A stretch of 64,000 nt of DNA, from the NCBI RefSeq assembly GCF_047675955.1, contig NC_132926.1, positions 19,512,826 to 19,576,825 of the forward strand, given 5' to 3'. This DNA comes from Chlorocebus sabaeus. Its lineage: Eukaryota; Chordata; Mammalia; Primates; Cercopithecidae. A model generated the notes under the pieces. That model did not search any database and had not been told where the DNA came from. It saw only the letters and a program-made list of their open reading frames with translations. This document shows positions 11,819 to 23,408 of this stretch, one piece after another. The stretch's first letter is position 1. Each line of letters opens with the position of its first letter. The position numbers and the translations under genes were made by a program.

Positions 11819-12161
11819 CACAAGACTACCAAGCATTTGTATTTCCACATAGAGAATGAGCACAATTTTGGGGAAATGCTTGATTTTGCTTTTGACTTAG
11901 GCTCTTAGAAAGGCCATTTCTTTTTTCAGCTGCATTCTCACTTGCTTTTAAATTTACCCATTGGTTCACCCATTAGTGGCAGTATTGAACATTCTTGCTT
12001 TAGTGACATTTCAGATTTAGGTTATATATTTTCAGGGCTTAAAAGAACATTTATGTTTTCTCAGCATGCATCTTCACTCCTTGGAATATTACATTTGTAT
12101 GGGATAAATAGTTGTTTGAAGGGGAGAGCTATTGCAGAAGAAGACACAAAAATTGAATTTA

Positions 12162-12234
12162 TACACACACACACACATATGTATATAAATGCTGCTTATA
12201 TATGTATATAAATATGTGTGTATATATATATTTT

Positions 12235-12270
<36 letters not shown>
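12162..12270 (+). repeat. Compound microsatellite: (AC)n, AT-rich, then (ATCT)n
   Basis: (AC)8 at 12162-12177, a TATATGTATATAAAT-rich middle, then a pure ATCT tetranucleotide run of about 8.5 units at 12237-12270. The tetranucleotide part is a likely polymorphic STR. Confidence 0.95.
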
Positions 12271-12967
12271 AAATGCTACTTAAGACATATGATGACTTCA
12301 AACAGCAATTCTCAAAGTTTATATAGTGGCCTTTTCAAAAGGCCAATGGTTCCTATAAATCACATGCTAACTTCTTAGATTTACTGGTCAGAATAAAAAC
12401 AATGTGCTCTGAAATCTCAAATACTAAGAATGATGCTGGTTTTGGTGAAGCATCAATGAGTGACTGACTCTTGTTTGCTAAATATTAAAGTAAATTATAC
12501 AGGTCAAAATCAAAGTATAGATTTCATTGTCCAGAGATCCGGATTAGCCAGATAAATCTTGTGGACTCTCAGTCATATATAAAGGACAATTCATCAGTAG
12601 AACTGTTTTTGGTTTGTTTCCTCTTTCAGACTATCACTGCACTGATCTGAAACACAAAATATTGGTCTAGGTTTGAAGACTGGTGATCATATCAACTCTA
12701 ACTTGGATCAAGCTAGGTTTAATTTAATTTACATTCCCATCAGGCACCAAGCAGGGCAGCAGTTAAGAATATAAATATAAGTGAGCATTACAGACTCCCA
12801 GCATCTCCCTCATTTTTTGGGGAGGTGAACCTATAAACTTCAGAGGCCAACACAGTCCATGTAGAGGGAACACGTTCTAGGTCAGAGGAGCGCTGAGCCA
12901 TAGGCTTACACTGCAAGGGTAGATGCCAGCACTCAAGAGACCACTGAGGACTGCAGAAGATATAAAG

Positions 12968-13153
12968 CAGGGTCTCTCAAACTGTAGTATCAGAATCAAC
13001 TAGGGGGCTTGTTAAGGCACAGAGTACCATACACTCATACCCAGTTTCTGATTCAGCAGACCTCAGACAGGGACCCAGAATATCATTTTTCACAAGTTCC
13101 CAAGTAGTATTGCTGATAATGCTGGTCCAGGGACTACCTGTTGAAAACCACAG
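12968..13153 (+). mobile_element. MER5A-type hAT-Charlie element, near full length
   Basis: It starts CAGGGTCTCTCAAACTGTAG and ends TTGAAAACCACAG. The internal 'tatcagaatcaactagggggcttgttaa...ttctgattcagcagacct...gctggtccagggac' is the MER5A layout (about 189 bp in the family, 186 here). The terminal inverted repeats CAGGGTCTCTCAAAC / TTGAAAACCACAG are recognisable. Confidence 0.88.
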
Positions 13154-14268
13154 AGGAATATTTTTTCATGTTTTGTTTTTTACTTAGATATTAAGTCCAT
13201 AACCTGACTGTGGCTTACCACAAACTGTCTGGTATTAAAGTATAACTAATATGCGCATTATGAAAAATGACATTAGGTTCAAATTGTTCCCACCAGAATT
13301 AAGCATTTATCTAGATAATTCAGACACAAGGCTTCTCCTCTCTCAATTATACAAGCAGAGTCAAGTGGTTTATTAAGCAGGATTTAGAAATGCTATTGGC
13401 CATGACAGGTTTTTGGATTATAAATAGCAGACTCTTACAGTTTTTATTTATGAATATTGATTTGCATCAGAAACTCGAGAAGGTCAACCAACTTGTCATT
13501 GAATCCATTATTACAGTGAATACAGATGAATGTACTTAAAGAGGCAGCAGTAATTGCAACATTGAAAAGTTTGCAGTTACTGTCTTTTTGTTAACCAAAA
13601 CAGGGCCAGGTCTCATAATCTGCATTATTTATGGTGGTGATGAAGCCCTAATCCAATAAGGGAAGTGAGATAATTTTTTAGCCCTAATGTTAAAAATAAT
13701 TAGTAAAGATTTTCTTGTGAAAGCAATTCGTCTAAACGATAACTCTGTGTAAGGAAACTTGGCTGTGGGAAAACCATAATTAAGGTTGAGCTTTTTCTGA
13801 AGAGGATTAAAACCTAATTTGAAATATAAATTTAATTTAAACCTATTTTTGAAAATTTTAAAAGATATCTTGAAAGTGTATTTCAGTGAGCAAGAATTTA
13901 AAAGGCCCCAACACATTTCTACAAGATCTAAATTATGCAGATTCAGATGGCATTTAAGAGTTCTCAGAAGTGTTTCTTAAATTCATTTATAATTAAAATG
14001 TTAAATAATTGTGCATAATATGCCCTTCTTTGAGTTATTCTTTGTATGAATTAGGAACTCAGAAATTCCTTGAGATTTCCAATTAAAATATCAACAACAG
14101 TCGAGATTGTAGAGGTATTCCAAAGAATTTGCTAAGAAACAGCCAAGCACTTAGTTATCAAAATTAATTATTTCAAATGGCAAACATTTTAAAAATATGA
14201 GAAATTGATGGTTTAAACAGATTCCTAATTTGATCTGTTTCTTGAAAAAAATTCAAAAATCTTCAAAT
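13154..14268. other. Interval without recognised elements
   Basis: AT-rich; nothing supported. An open frame on the minus strand at 13629-13916 shows no coding signal or homology that I recognise. Confidence 0.45.
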
Positions 14269-14606
14269 AATTTTGAACTCTTTGATTTTTTTCTTTTTTC
14301 TTTTTGGATACAGAGTCGAGCTCTGTCACCCAAGCTGAAGTGCAATGGTGTGATATTGGCTTACTGCATCCTCTGCCTTCCGAGCTCACTTAAGCCATCC
14401 TCCCACCTTAGCCTCCCAAGTAGCAGGGACTACAGGCATGCATCACCACACCCAGCAAATGTTTGTAGTTTTTGTAGAGATGGGGTTTCACCGTGTTGCC
14501 CAGGCTGGTCTTGAACTCCTAGGCTCAAGTGATCTACCTGCCTCTGCCTCCCAAAGTGCTGGGATTACAGGCGTGAGCCACTGTGCCCAGCCAATTTTGA
14601 ACTCTT
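14269..14606 (-). mobile_element. Full-length old Alu (AluJ-like), minus strand, 14-bp TSD
   Basis: The body is 14283-14592, flanked by AATTTTGAACTCTT at 14269-14282 and 14593-14606, a perfect TSD. Many substitutions suggest AluJ. Overlapping short frames here are Alu artefacts. Confidence 0.95.
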
Positions 14607-14887
14607 ATGTAAATTTCAAGGCCTGTTCCTCAAATTTCCCCCCCAAAATCCAATGAAATTCCATAGAATGAACATACGTGTTTTCCCAAAATGTAAAATA
14701 AAAAATACAGAAATAATCCCACTTATCTTGCCTGTGACAACCAGGAAATACATTAAAAATGAATTCTGTGTTGACTGAGACAATTCCTGTAATGGGAACT
14801 ACAAGTAAAACAATCAGTAGTTTCCTATTTTTTCCCAGTTTGGTGAAATGAGAGCTATTTGGTATATGGAACAATGATGATTTATTT

Positions 14888-15170
14888 AATTTTCTATTTG
14901 TTTATGAAATAAATATGTATTGGATGTGTTCTATATATCTACCATTGTCTAAAGCTGGGGATAAAGTATTCAGAGAGATAGTCATGATCCTTGCCTTCAT
15001 GGAACATATATTGTAGGGGGCACTACAGTCAATAAACAAATACAAAACAAATAAACTAATAATGACAAATTATAATAAATGATAGATGGAAATAATGCAG
15101 TGGTTGCCATAGATAAAAATGAAGGGAGGCAGTAATTGAGAGAAATGGTTTAAAAAATGTTGCCTTGGAA
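14888..15170 (-). mobile_element. L2 (LINE-2) 3' fragment
   Basis: The plus strand reads like the complement of the L2 3' end: 'aaatatgtattggatgtg... ccttgccttcatggaacatatattgtaggggg... caataaacaaataca'. L2 is an ancient mammalian LINE, so heavy divergence is expected. Confidence 0.65.
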
Positions 15171-15693
15171 AGGTTGCATTTAATGCAAAGAAAAGGGGAA
15201 ACGCACAGGCAGAGGAAGAAGCAAGAATAGCTCTTTAGTCTATGCTGAACCGAGTTAATGTAGGGTCGTTAACCTAAGGTTTCTCTCTGAAGCTCTGAGT
15301 TAACTCAGGGTTAGCCCCTGGATTCCTCTGCTTTACCGATGTTTCATGTACAGCTAGCAGGATTAGGGGCCCAAGCTTTTACTAATACATACATTTTCCA
15401 CCTAAGACACCTTAGGTTTAAACAGTTTATATAAAATATATGCTAATGGAACAGGAGTCCTATTGTCTGCTCACTACCACGCCCCCCTCACCCCCCTTAT
15501 CACAAGAGAATGAAATCATAGGCATGCAGCAGCAGACACTAGACCTTTCTGAGATTCTGCTTCTAGTTCTTAAATACAAACATAGCTCCCATTAATTATC
15601 TTGTTTCCTGTCCTTTTCTAAGAGAAGGCATTCTTTATTTTTTCAGGACAAGAGAGGTTGTATTTATTTTTATAAATTGTTTTTAAAAATGTT

Positions 15694-15987
15694 GGCTGGG
15701 CACTGTGGCTCAACTCTATAACCCAACACTTAGGCAGGCTGAGGTGGTTAGATCACTTGAGGCAGGCCAGGAGTTTGAAACAAGCATGGGACCCCATCTC
15801 TGCTAAAAGTAAAAAAATTAGCTGGGCATGGTGTGTACCTGTGGTCCCAGCTACTCCAGAGGTTGAGGTAGGAAAATCACTTAAACTCGGGAGGTTGAGG
15901 CTGCAGTGAGCCATAATTGTGCCACTGAACTCCAGCCTGTGTGACAGAGCAAAACGTTGTCTCAAAAAAAAAAAAAAAAAAAAAAAA
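15694..15987 (+). mobile_element. Old Alu (AluJ-like), plus strand, A24 tail
   Basis: It begins GGCTGGGCACTGTGGCTC and ends in an uninterrupted A run at 15964-15987. Many substitutions relative to young Alus. No confident TSD seen. Confidence 0.95.
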
Positions 15988-16163
15988 GTAATATGGTTAC
16001 ATACACATTGCAAAAAAATTTTAAAAAGGCCTAACAAAGGGTATAATTGTTAAAATCTGCCTTTCCACTCATTAGAGATAATTATTATTAATAATTTTGT
16101 ATTCTTCTTTTAGATATATTTTAAGTGATCAATAGTCCATAGATGGTTTTTTTGGATAAACAT

Positions 16164-16694
16164 AGAAATTAAGTCTTCTCAAGTCATTATACAAAAAAGA
16201 TAGTTGCACACACATGTTTATAGCAGCACAATTTGCAATTGCAAAATTGTGGAACCAACCCAAATGCCCATCAATCAATGAGTGGATAAAGAAACTCTAG
16301 TATACATATACGAGGAATACTACTCAGTCATGAGAAGGAATGAATTAACGGCATTTACAGCACCCTGAATGAGACTGGAGACTATTATTCTAAGTGAAGT
16401 AGCTCAGGAATGGAAAACCAAACATCGTATGTTCTATTGCTATGTGGGAGCTAAGCTATAAGACATAAGAAGGATATAAGGGACTTTGAGACTTGGGGGG
16501 AAGGGTGAAAGGGAGTAAGGGATAAAAGACTACAAATGGGGTGCAGTGTATACTGCTCAGGTGATGGGCGCACCAAAATCCCACAAATCACCACTAAAGA
16601 ACTTACTCATGTAGCCAAATACCACCTGTACCCCAATAACTTACGGAAAAATTAAAATTACAGAATTAAAAAAAAAGAAATGGAGTCTTCTCAA
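16164..16694 (+). mobile_element. 5'-truncated L1 3' end with imperfect 19-bp TSD
   Basis: 16183-16675 is the last about 490 bp of a primate L1 (ORF2 tail 'tgtttatagcagcacaatttgcaatt' through the 3' UTR 'acttactcatgtagccaaataccacctgtacccc' and an A-rich tail). The flanks 16164-16182 and 16676-16694 match at 17 of 19 positions. L1PB/older L1PA by its 3' UTR type. Confidence 0.92.
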
Positions 16695-16724
16695 CTTAAA
16701 GCTTGAAACTTACATTTTTAAAAA

Positions 16725-17068
16725 TCTGAGTTCCTTCCTCAGGAGAGGGCCCAGGAAATTCACCAGATCACTGCATGCAGACAATGAGAGCCAGGCTCCT
16801 CATTTTGCCTCCTTACCCCTACCTACTTCATGTTTTCCCACACAATATTAAATTTCTTCCCTGCTATATAAACCGTTAATTTTAGTTTAATCAACTAAAT
16901 TAATAATGTCAACTAAATTAATAATATTAATGATGGATTTAAGACCAATCTCCCATCTCCTTGGCTGCAGGACCTGAAAAGCCTTCTTCCCTGGCAGTGC
17001 TTGTCTCAGTGATAGCTTTACTGTATGGTGAGCAGCACGACCTAGACTAAACCTCTGGTGTTTTGGTA
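16725..17068 (+). mobile_element. Probable ERV1-class LTR (5' LTR remnant)
   Basis: A TATA-like GCTATATAAACC at about 16862 precedes 'caatctcccatctccttggctgcaggacc', a decayed polyadenylation region and the R/U5-like 'agccttcttccctggcagtgcttgtctcagtgat', ending near CTGGTGTTTTGGTAACA. This order matches ERV1-class LTRs as I recall them. The left end is uncertain. An 18-bp tandem duplication lies at about 16890-16925. Subfamily not assigned. Confidence 0.58.
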
Positions 17069-19467
17069 ACAGATTTTGATTCCCTGACTGGGAACGCATT
17101 GCTAGTGGATCTGCTGCCTTGGGCCAGGAGTCTCAGAAGCCCTCTTAAGCAGCTGCCCACCCAATTTTGGATAGAGGTGTGTTTCCCTCTCTCTGGCCCT
17201 GCCACTGCGGGCCCCAACCATGTCCTGATTGCCTCAGAAGAACAGCCTTTGAAGTTTGACACTTGCCTGGATAGGTAAGTGTCCTTTGTGGGCCCAGAGA
17301 GCAGGGTCTGCTCCTCTCAATTTGGAAAATGTGTAAAGGAATTTCCATTTGCAGGTTGAAAAAGCCCAACTGACTGAGAGCAGGAAGCATGTGACTGTTT
17401 GAGTTTGGACACTCTTGGGGCTTGTTTGCTGCTGCAGTGGTTGGATTGCGTTTTGGTTATTGTGTGTGTCACGGGAAATTAGAATTAGAAAGCTTATAAC
17501 CTATTGTAATACTGTTTGGAATCTAGAGTTTGCTGTTGCATGGGAAAGTGTGATGGAGTTTCATGTATCCAGGCTTTTGTGCTGCTGTTCTAAGCAGAGT
17601 CAGGCCTGGTTAGTATGTGATATTCTTCTGTGCTGCTGTTTGGCCCCAGTGTTCTTTGGAGTCTGGGGAGGTTTGACCTTTAAAAATCAAACTGCCATGA
17701 AAACTGCTTTGCCCAACATTTTGGATGACAGCCTTCAGTGGGTTACCTACTGAGGCAAACAAAGTGTAGTCATGTAAACTGGTGAGTTTCCACTGATATC
17801 TCATGACTAGAGTTCTGAGGTAAAAGCTATTGGATCTGTGTTTATGTGTATGTGTGAATGTCTACATGTGTTTGCGTATATAGATTTATTATATTATATG
17901 TTGTGTCTACCAAACTGGCTTATAAATAAAAGACCATTCATAAATTTAAAAAGTCTAAAGTATTTTTCAAGTTCGCGTAACTTAAGTAAACCTTTAATGG
18001 ACAAGCTGGCTTTAAAATTATTGACAGAAGAAAAATAGAAACGTCTTTGGAATTGTCAGTGTACCTTTTTATCTGGGTTTTATATTTGTCTCTGCTAGAT
18101 ATTTTGAGGTGTCAGGGTTTGCCATAGAAGGTTAAAAGACTATAAACCCAGCTAAAATAAAATGATATTGGTTTGTGTGCCTTCTTTAATAAGCGAGACT
18201 AAGGTAATGTGAGCTGAATCTTCTGTGTTGTTGGCAAAAATATTAAGGTTCTTACTTAGGTGAGCGCTTATTGTTCACTGGCTATAAATTTTTCTGAAGT
18301 AATATAGATAAATTTAAAAATAAAAGAATTGAGCATATGTAAATAGGATAAATGTTGTAGGTGAAAATTTTGTGTAATTTAAAACCTTAAAATTATTTTT
18401 GGTGCTCATTGGATGTCTGGGCCATTTCCAATTATGAAAAAGTTATGATATGGAAAAACATATTTCTAGAAATTGTGGAATAAGTCTCATCTATAAAATG
18501 CCAGTATCTGAGAGGCAACTCAGGAATTTATGCTTCCTAGGTTTTCACTAAAATTTAAGGTTACTGAGGATAAGGATTATAGTTAATATATAACTCTGCA
18601 TATAAAACATGCCAAACAAGATATATTCTTAGTGAGAAAAAGAATAATTTTGTCTATTTCAGAAGTTATCTAAAGGTTAATTCAAATTACAGACTTGTAA
18701 AGGTTATTTATGAAACAACGTAGAAAGAAACCAGTAAGTAGGGGAGAGAGATATGAAGAAAGTTATGGATATAAAGATGTATTTTTTGGTAAGAACAGTT
18801 ATAAAAATTGAGAATACTTTTGTGTGTATGGTAAATATTTGCCCTAAAGTAAAATAACTGGTTATTTAAAAAAAAGAAGAGAAAAAATTTAGGACAAAAC
18901 AGAAAGTCCAAACAATTCATAGATGGTCTATGTAAGTCATATGTAGTTTTTCCTGTTTTTCTCTGTGCCAATCTTCATTCACATACAGAGGAAATAGAAA
19001 CTTGAAAAATTTAGATAGTAAAATATTCTTTAAAACCTAATGAAAAATTGGAGAATTTGGCTAATTAACATTGCTCATAGTTAAAGCTCTTAATCTTGAT
19101 GAAGGTAAAATAAGAAATATTATAAAAAAAATACATTGACAGTTTAGCAGTTCTTTTTAAATATAGCTAAGCATGAACCCAGGTTTAACATGGGACTAAA
19201 TTTCATATAAATGCTTGTATTGCTTCACCCTGTATTTGCTATTCTGCATAGATAATACTAGCATTAAGGAATTTATTGGTCACGTGCCTAAAGAGAATTT
19301 TTTTAATTGCACAAAATGTATAATGGTATTGTTGGACTTAAAGACATTAGTTTGTATACCAGGAAGAAAATATCCATCATGTGTGTGTTTGTTTTTTTTT
19401 TAAGACTCTGGATAACACTGTACACCTCTGATCCAGAGAGCTGTAAGAGCTTGAAGGTTCCTGACAA

Positions 19468-19502
<35 letters not shown>

Positions 19503-20900
19503 AAGCCTTATTTTTATAAGTTATGAAGAGAAATAATGTATTATTTATTGTGTTACTTGGAAAAGTAGATGCGAGTAGAAATGCTGAAATGGTGTATATA
19601 TCCAAAGTAATTCCATTAAATTAATAATTTGAGTTTGTTTCAGATCTTTTCCTATAATGAGAAAAAAACTGTGATATGGGTACAAAGTTTTAAAGTTTAG
19701 GAAAGACTGGGTTTGTCCTTAAGGAAATTATATTGACTGGGATTTCTCTCATACTACTTTAGTTGTTTTTAACCATTATTAGCATTAAATGACATTTACC
19801 TGGTTTAAGTATTAATTAACAATTAATGAAAAAGTGAGACTTTCTAATGATTTTTTTATCCCAATCATTTATCACTGATGGACCTTTGTGTATACTTGGA
19901 AATGAAATATGTACAAATGTTGCATTGGATTGAAGATTTTAGTGGCGAAAATTACCTAATCTGTTATCAGTACTGTATCTGGAAACAAGTTTCAGAAATA
20001 TGTGATAACACTCTTTGAAATAGCTGAAAAGAAATTATTGGGAGATTGTTCTTACTTTGTCCTTGTTTTGTAGCACAGAATTTAAGTGAAGCAAAATTAT
20101 TTATTTTCATACTGAGTTTCCAGAACTGAAATTTGCATTCATCATTTTTTTAAATTATGGAGAGAAGAGTTAGTTGTCTTACTTTGGTAAGTTTGGCATA
20201 GGACTTATCACATTTGTGATGTGTTTGGTCACAGTTCTATCACTAGAATGCTAGCAATTAGGCATATGCAATGAGTAAACTAATACAGTGGATTGAAGTG
20301 TTGCAGGCAGTAACTATTAGATAAAAAAACACAGTGTTTTAATATGTGACATGTTAGAGAGAATGATAGGAGTTTCTGTAGCATAAATATCTTATTAACT
20401 AATCCTTGTGCTATTAAGTTAACAAAGCTTTGACTCCTGGTTCTGAAAAAAGTGCTGACCCCTGCTAAATTTTGAACCTTGACCCCCTATGCAAAGCCTT
20501 ATCTTCAGACCTGGGAGAAGATGACAAACAGAATGAACTGTTTTGTGAGAGACAGGGTTGGAAATTAAAACTCTTCAACCTCCTATAGGGCCAGGGACTA
20601 TTGTGGAAGAGTTGGATGTATGAGATTGTAAGGACTGATTTTCAGAGAAAGATTATTTGAGTGTTCCTATAAATTAAACATTAATATCAAAAACACTCTA
20701 ATGAAAGGCCAGCATCTGGGTCCATGTGTTTGAATTAGAAAATTTTCTTGTAGTGTTAATCTGTTCTTTAATGGAAAATTGCAAAAGGTTATAAAAAGGT
20801 TTCTGGAAGTCTTAACTTATGGTCCAACTGATTAAAATTAGATAGATTTGTTTATAAGGTTTTATTAAAATTAGCTTAATATTAATAATATACAAAGATA
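17069..20900 (+). mobile_element. Possible ERV1 internal remnant, non-coding
   Basis: This follows directly after the LTR-like block. The first 600 bp are GC-richer and resemble a retroviral leader; the rest is AT-rich and resembles the non-coding interiors of some primate ERV1 elements. No gag, pro, pol or env domain is recognisable and no long frame exists. A strong splice-donor-like GGTAAGTG lies at 17274-17281. The assignment rests on style and position, so confidence is low. Confidence 0.38.
19465..19504 (+). repeat. (AAAT)n / (AATA)n microsatellite
   Basis: About ten uninterrupted tetranucleotide units; likely polymorphic. Confidence 0.95.
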
Positions 20901-20952
20901 GAATGCAATTTGGTTGTCTGTTTTAACAAAATATTCATGCAAGAGAGAATAA

Positions 20953-21015
20953 GCGCAACAAGAGTGAAACTCCGTCTCAACAAAATACATAAATAAATAA
21001 ATAAATAAATAAATA
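20953..21015 (+). mobile_element. Alu 3'-end remnant with (AAAT)n tail
   Basis: Only GCGCAACAAGAGTGAAACTC-type Alu 3' sequence of about 30 bp remains, followed by 'aacaaaatac' and an AAAT repeat to 21015. It abuts the MST LTR exactly, so this may be a truncated Alu inserted at the LTR edge. Confidence 0.75.
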
Positions 21016-21395
21016 TGTGAGACTGGGTAATTTATAAAGAAAAGAACTTTAATCTGCTTACTGTTCTGCAGCTGTACAAGAAAGGTAGTGGCTTCTGTTC
21101 AGCTTCTGGGGAGGCCTCAGAAAACTTACAATCATGGCAGTAGGTGAAGGGGAGCAGGCACCTCTTTTAAGGCCTGAGCAGGATGAATGGTGAGGGGAGT
21201 GGCCACACACTTTTAAACAACCAGATCTCAGGATAACTCACTCACTCACTATCACTAGAACAGCACCAAGGGGATGGTGCTAAAACATTCATGAGATACC
21301 ATCCCCATGATCCAATCACCCAGGCCCCATCTCCAACACTGGGAATTATAATTGAACATGATATTTGGATGGGGACACCGATCCAAGCCACATCA
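21016..21395 (-). mobile_element. MST-type MaLR solo LTR, minus strand
   Basis: The minus strand runs from TGATGTGGCTTGGATC (right end) through 'cctgggtgattggatcatgggg', 'gtgatagtgagtgag' and 'ttgtaagttttctgaggcctcccc' to ATTACCCAGTCTCACA (left end). This is the MSTA/MSTB LTR layout at 380 bp. No internal sequence. Confidence 0.88.
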
Positions 21396-21540
21396 ACACC
21401 TCCCAAGAGATGAGAAATTTGTATTTCCAGGAAAATCGAAGTTATGTTGCAACATTTACTTCTTTGCCCCTTCTCGTTTGTAAACACACCTAAAGTTCCA
21501 TATGTCATTGTATCTTCCTATTTCATCTGAGATAAGCCAT

Positions 21541-21903
21541 TTTTTTTCTTTCTTTCTCTTTCTCTCTCTCTTTCTCTCTTTCTCTCTCCCTTTCTCTCTC
21601 TCCTTCTCTCCTTCTCTCTTTCTGACAGAGTCTCTCTGTGTCTCCCAGGCTGCAGTACAATGGCGCCATCTCGGCTCACTGCCACCTCCGCCTCCCGGGT
21701 TGAAGCAATTCTCCCACCTCAGCCTCCCGAGTAGCTGCGACTACAGGTGTGTGTTACCACACCCAGCTAATTTTTGTATTTTTAGTAGAGACGGGGTTTC
21801 ACCATGTTGGCCAGACTGCTCTCGAACTTCTGAACTCAAGTGATCTGCCCGTCTTGACCTCCCAAAGTGCTGGGATTACAGGTGTAAGCCACCACGCCCC
21901 ACC
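21541..21903 (-). mobile_element. Alu (AluS-like), minus strand, with polypyrimidine-expanded tail
   Basis: The Alu body is about 21622-21903. Its A tail (poly-T on this strand) has become an 80-bp (TTTCTC)n/(CTTT)n tract at 21541-21621, a common mode of tail decay. No clear TSD seen. Confidence 0.94.
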
Positions 21904-22059
21904 TACCTTTTCTAAGATTAAGACTCTATTACAAATTATTTAGAACTTTGTGCATTGGTTTTTGTCTTTCACTTTGTATAAAAGCACTTTGTTTAAAAAC
22001 ACACTTAGGTATTCCTATTTGCTCTTCATTCTATGAAAAAAATAATGACAAATAAAGCT

Positions 22060-22829
22060 GCACTCACACTTAACACCTTTAACTAAACTAGATTTAGTTA
22101 CTCTCTTACATCCTTCTGGAACTTCTTTCTAGACTTAGTAGTATCATTTGCACATCATCACTTCATTCCAGTGCTTCAGCCCATGGACACCTAGTTTGTG
22201 TCCCTATTACACAGACAGTCTTCTTTCAAAGTCCAATGGCTTATTTTTCAATGACTAAATCCAGTAGCCTGTTTCAGTTTTTTTCTTTGACCTTTTTTCT
22301 GTGTTTTACAGTCTTGTCACAATCCTCCTGCCTTTCTTCCTTAGAGGAATCTTTTCTAGGCTTTCAGAAAATCATTCTACCTCACTACCTGCCCACTCCT
22401 CACGTCCATGCCCCTAGCTTTTCTCCGAACTTTTGACTTCTCATTCTCCTTTATTCCTTAATGTCATTAATTCTCTTTTTTCCTTCTTGCTCTCTATGAA
22501 TGATACTATTTACTCCCCAAATTTCAAGTGCCATCTTGAGCTGTTTATTTCAACAACATCTCCTGCACCTGACTCTTCTTTGTTCCTAAAACCCAGTAAA
22601 TTTGTAATTCAAACTTAAAATGTAAAAAGTAGAATTCGCTGCCTTTAGGTTTTTTTCTTTTTCTTTTCTATCTTGTTGAGTGGCATTATCATTGTAAATA
22701 TATGCAAGAAAGATTAGCATCACCCTTAACTTCTGCCTTGCCCCTCATTTCTCAACGTAATCTATTATAAACCTTATAGCTTCCTTAATGTTACCACTGC
22801 CCTAACTATCATGTTCAAATTGCTATCTG
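22060..22829 (+). mobile_element. Possible L2 internal (ORF2-region) remnant
   Basis: A pyrimidine-rich stretch with phrases like 'tactccccaaatttcaagtgccatcttgagctg' and 'caacaacatctcctgcacctgac', as in L2 upstream of its 3' end. It leads directly into a clearer L2 3' end. Two short frames here are uninformative. Confidence 0.42.
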
Positions 22830-23262
22830 CTGAACTTTAACTACTGAAAATGTAAAAAAGGATAGCAACAAACCCCGCTTCAGCTATGCTAGTGCCACAT
22901 CATTCTTTGCATTCTGTGCTCTGTAGCACTAAATTTTTCGTGATTCTCAAACGTTCTTTACCCAATCTCTACACTTTCCAGAGATTGTCATCTCATATTT
23001 TCTCAGTATAGCAAACTCCTTCTTACTCATCAAGACTTAGTGAAAACATCATCTCTACGGACATTGTCTTGGCTCCCCCTGGTAGAATCACGTGCTGTTC
23101 TCTGTGAACAGGGTTTTGTTACACAATAGTGCAATCTATTATCTGCCTGGTTTCCCCATGATTTGAGAGTAAGGAATGTGTCTTATTTATCCTTGTATTT
23201 TCATTTCTTATTGTAAATCCATTGTAAATTTTAATGAATGCCTTTTGACTGAATGGGAACAT
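22830..23262 (+). mobile_element. L2 3' end, plus strand
   Basis: 'cttcttactcatcaagacttagtgaaaacatcatctc... cctggtagaatcacgtgctgttctc... gatttgagagtaaggaatgtgtctt... aatgaatgccttttgactgaatg' follows the L2 3' end in order. Ancient and decayed. Confidence 0.8.
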
Positions 23263-23373
23263 TATGATGGAATGAAAGATTTGTCATTGTTTAAGGATCA
23301 TGCCATGAATTTCTTCATGTAAATTTCATCTCACTCTTACCACTAGTGTTGGTTTGGGTGATCTTTTCAAATG

Positions 23374-23408
23374 AGTGTGTGTGTCTGTGTGTGTCTGTGT
23401 GTGTGTGA
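23374..23408 (+). repeat. (TG)n microsatellite with TC interruptions
   Basis: GTGTGTGTGTCTGTGTGTGTCTGTGTGTGTGTG-type tract. Simple repeat. Confidence 0.93.

Noticed and set aside
12162..12270. Regular short repeats, considered as a CRISPR-like array
   Set aside because: A simple tetranucleotide STR with no spacers, in a primate nuclear genome.
17063..17753. Frames of 71-112 aa and donor GGTAAGTG, considered as coding exons
   Set aside because: Sequence before and after fits an LTR/leader of a decayed retrovirus better; frames are short and lack recognisable domains. The donor is kept as a finding only.
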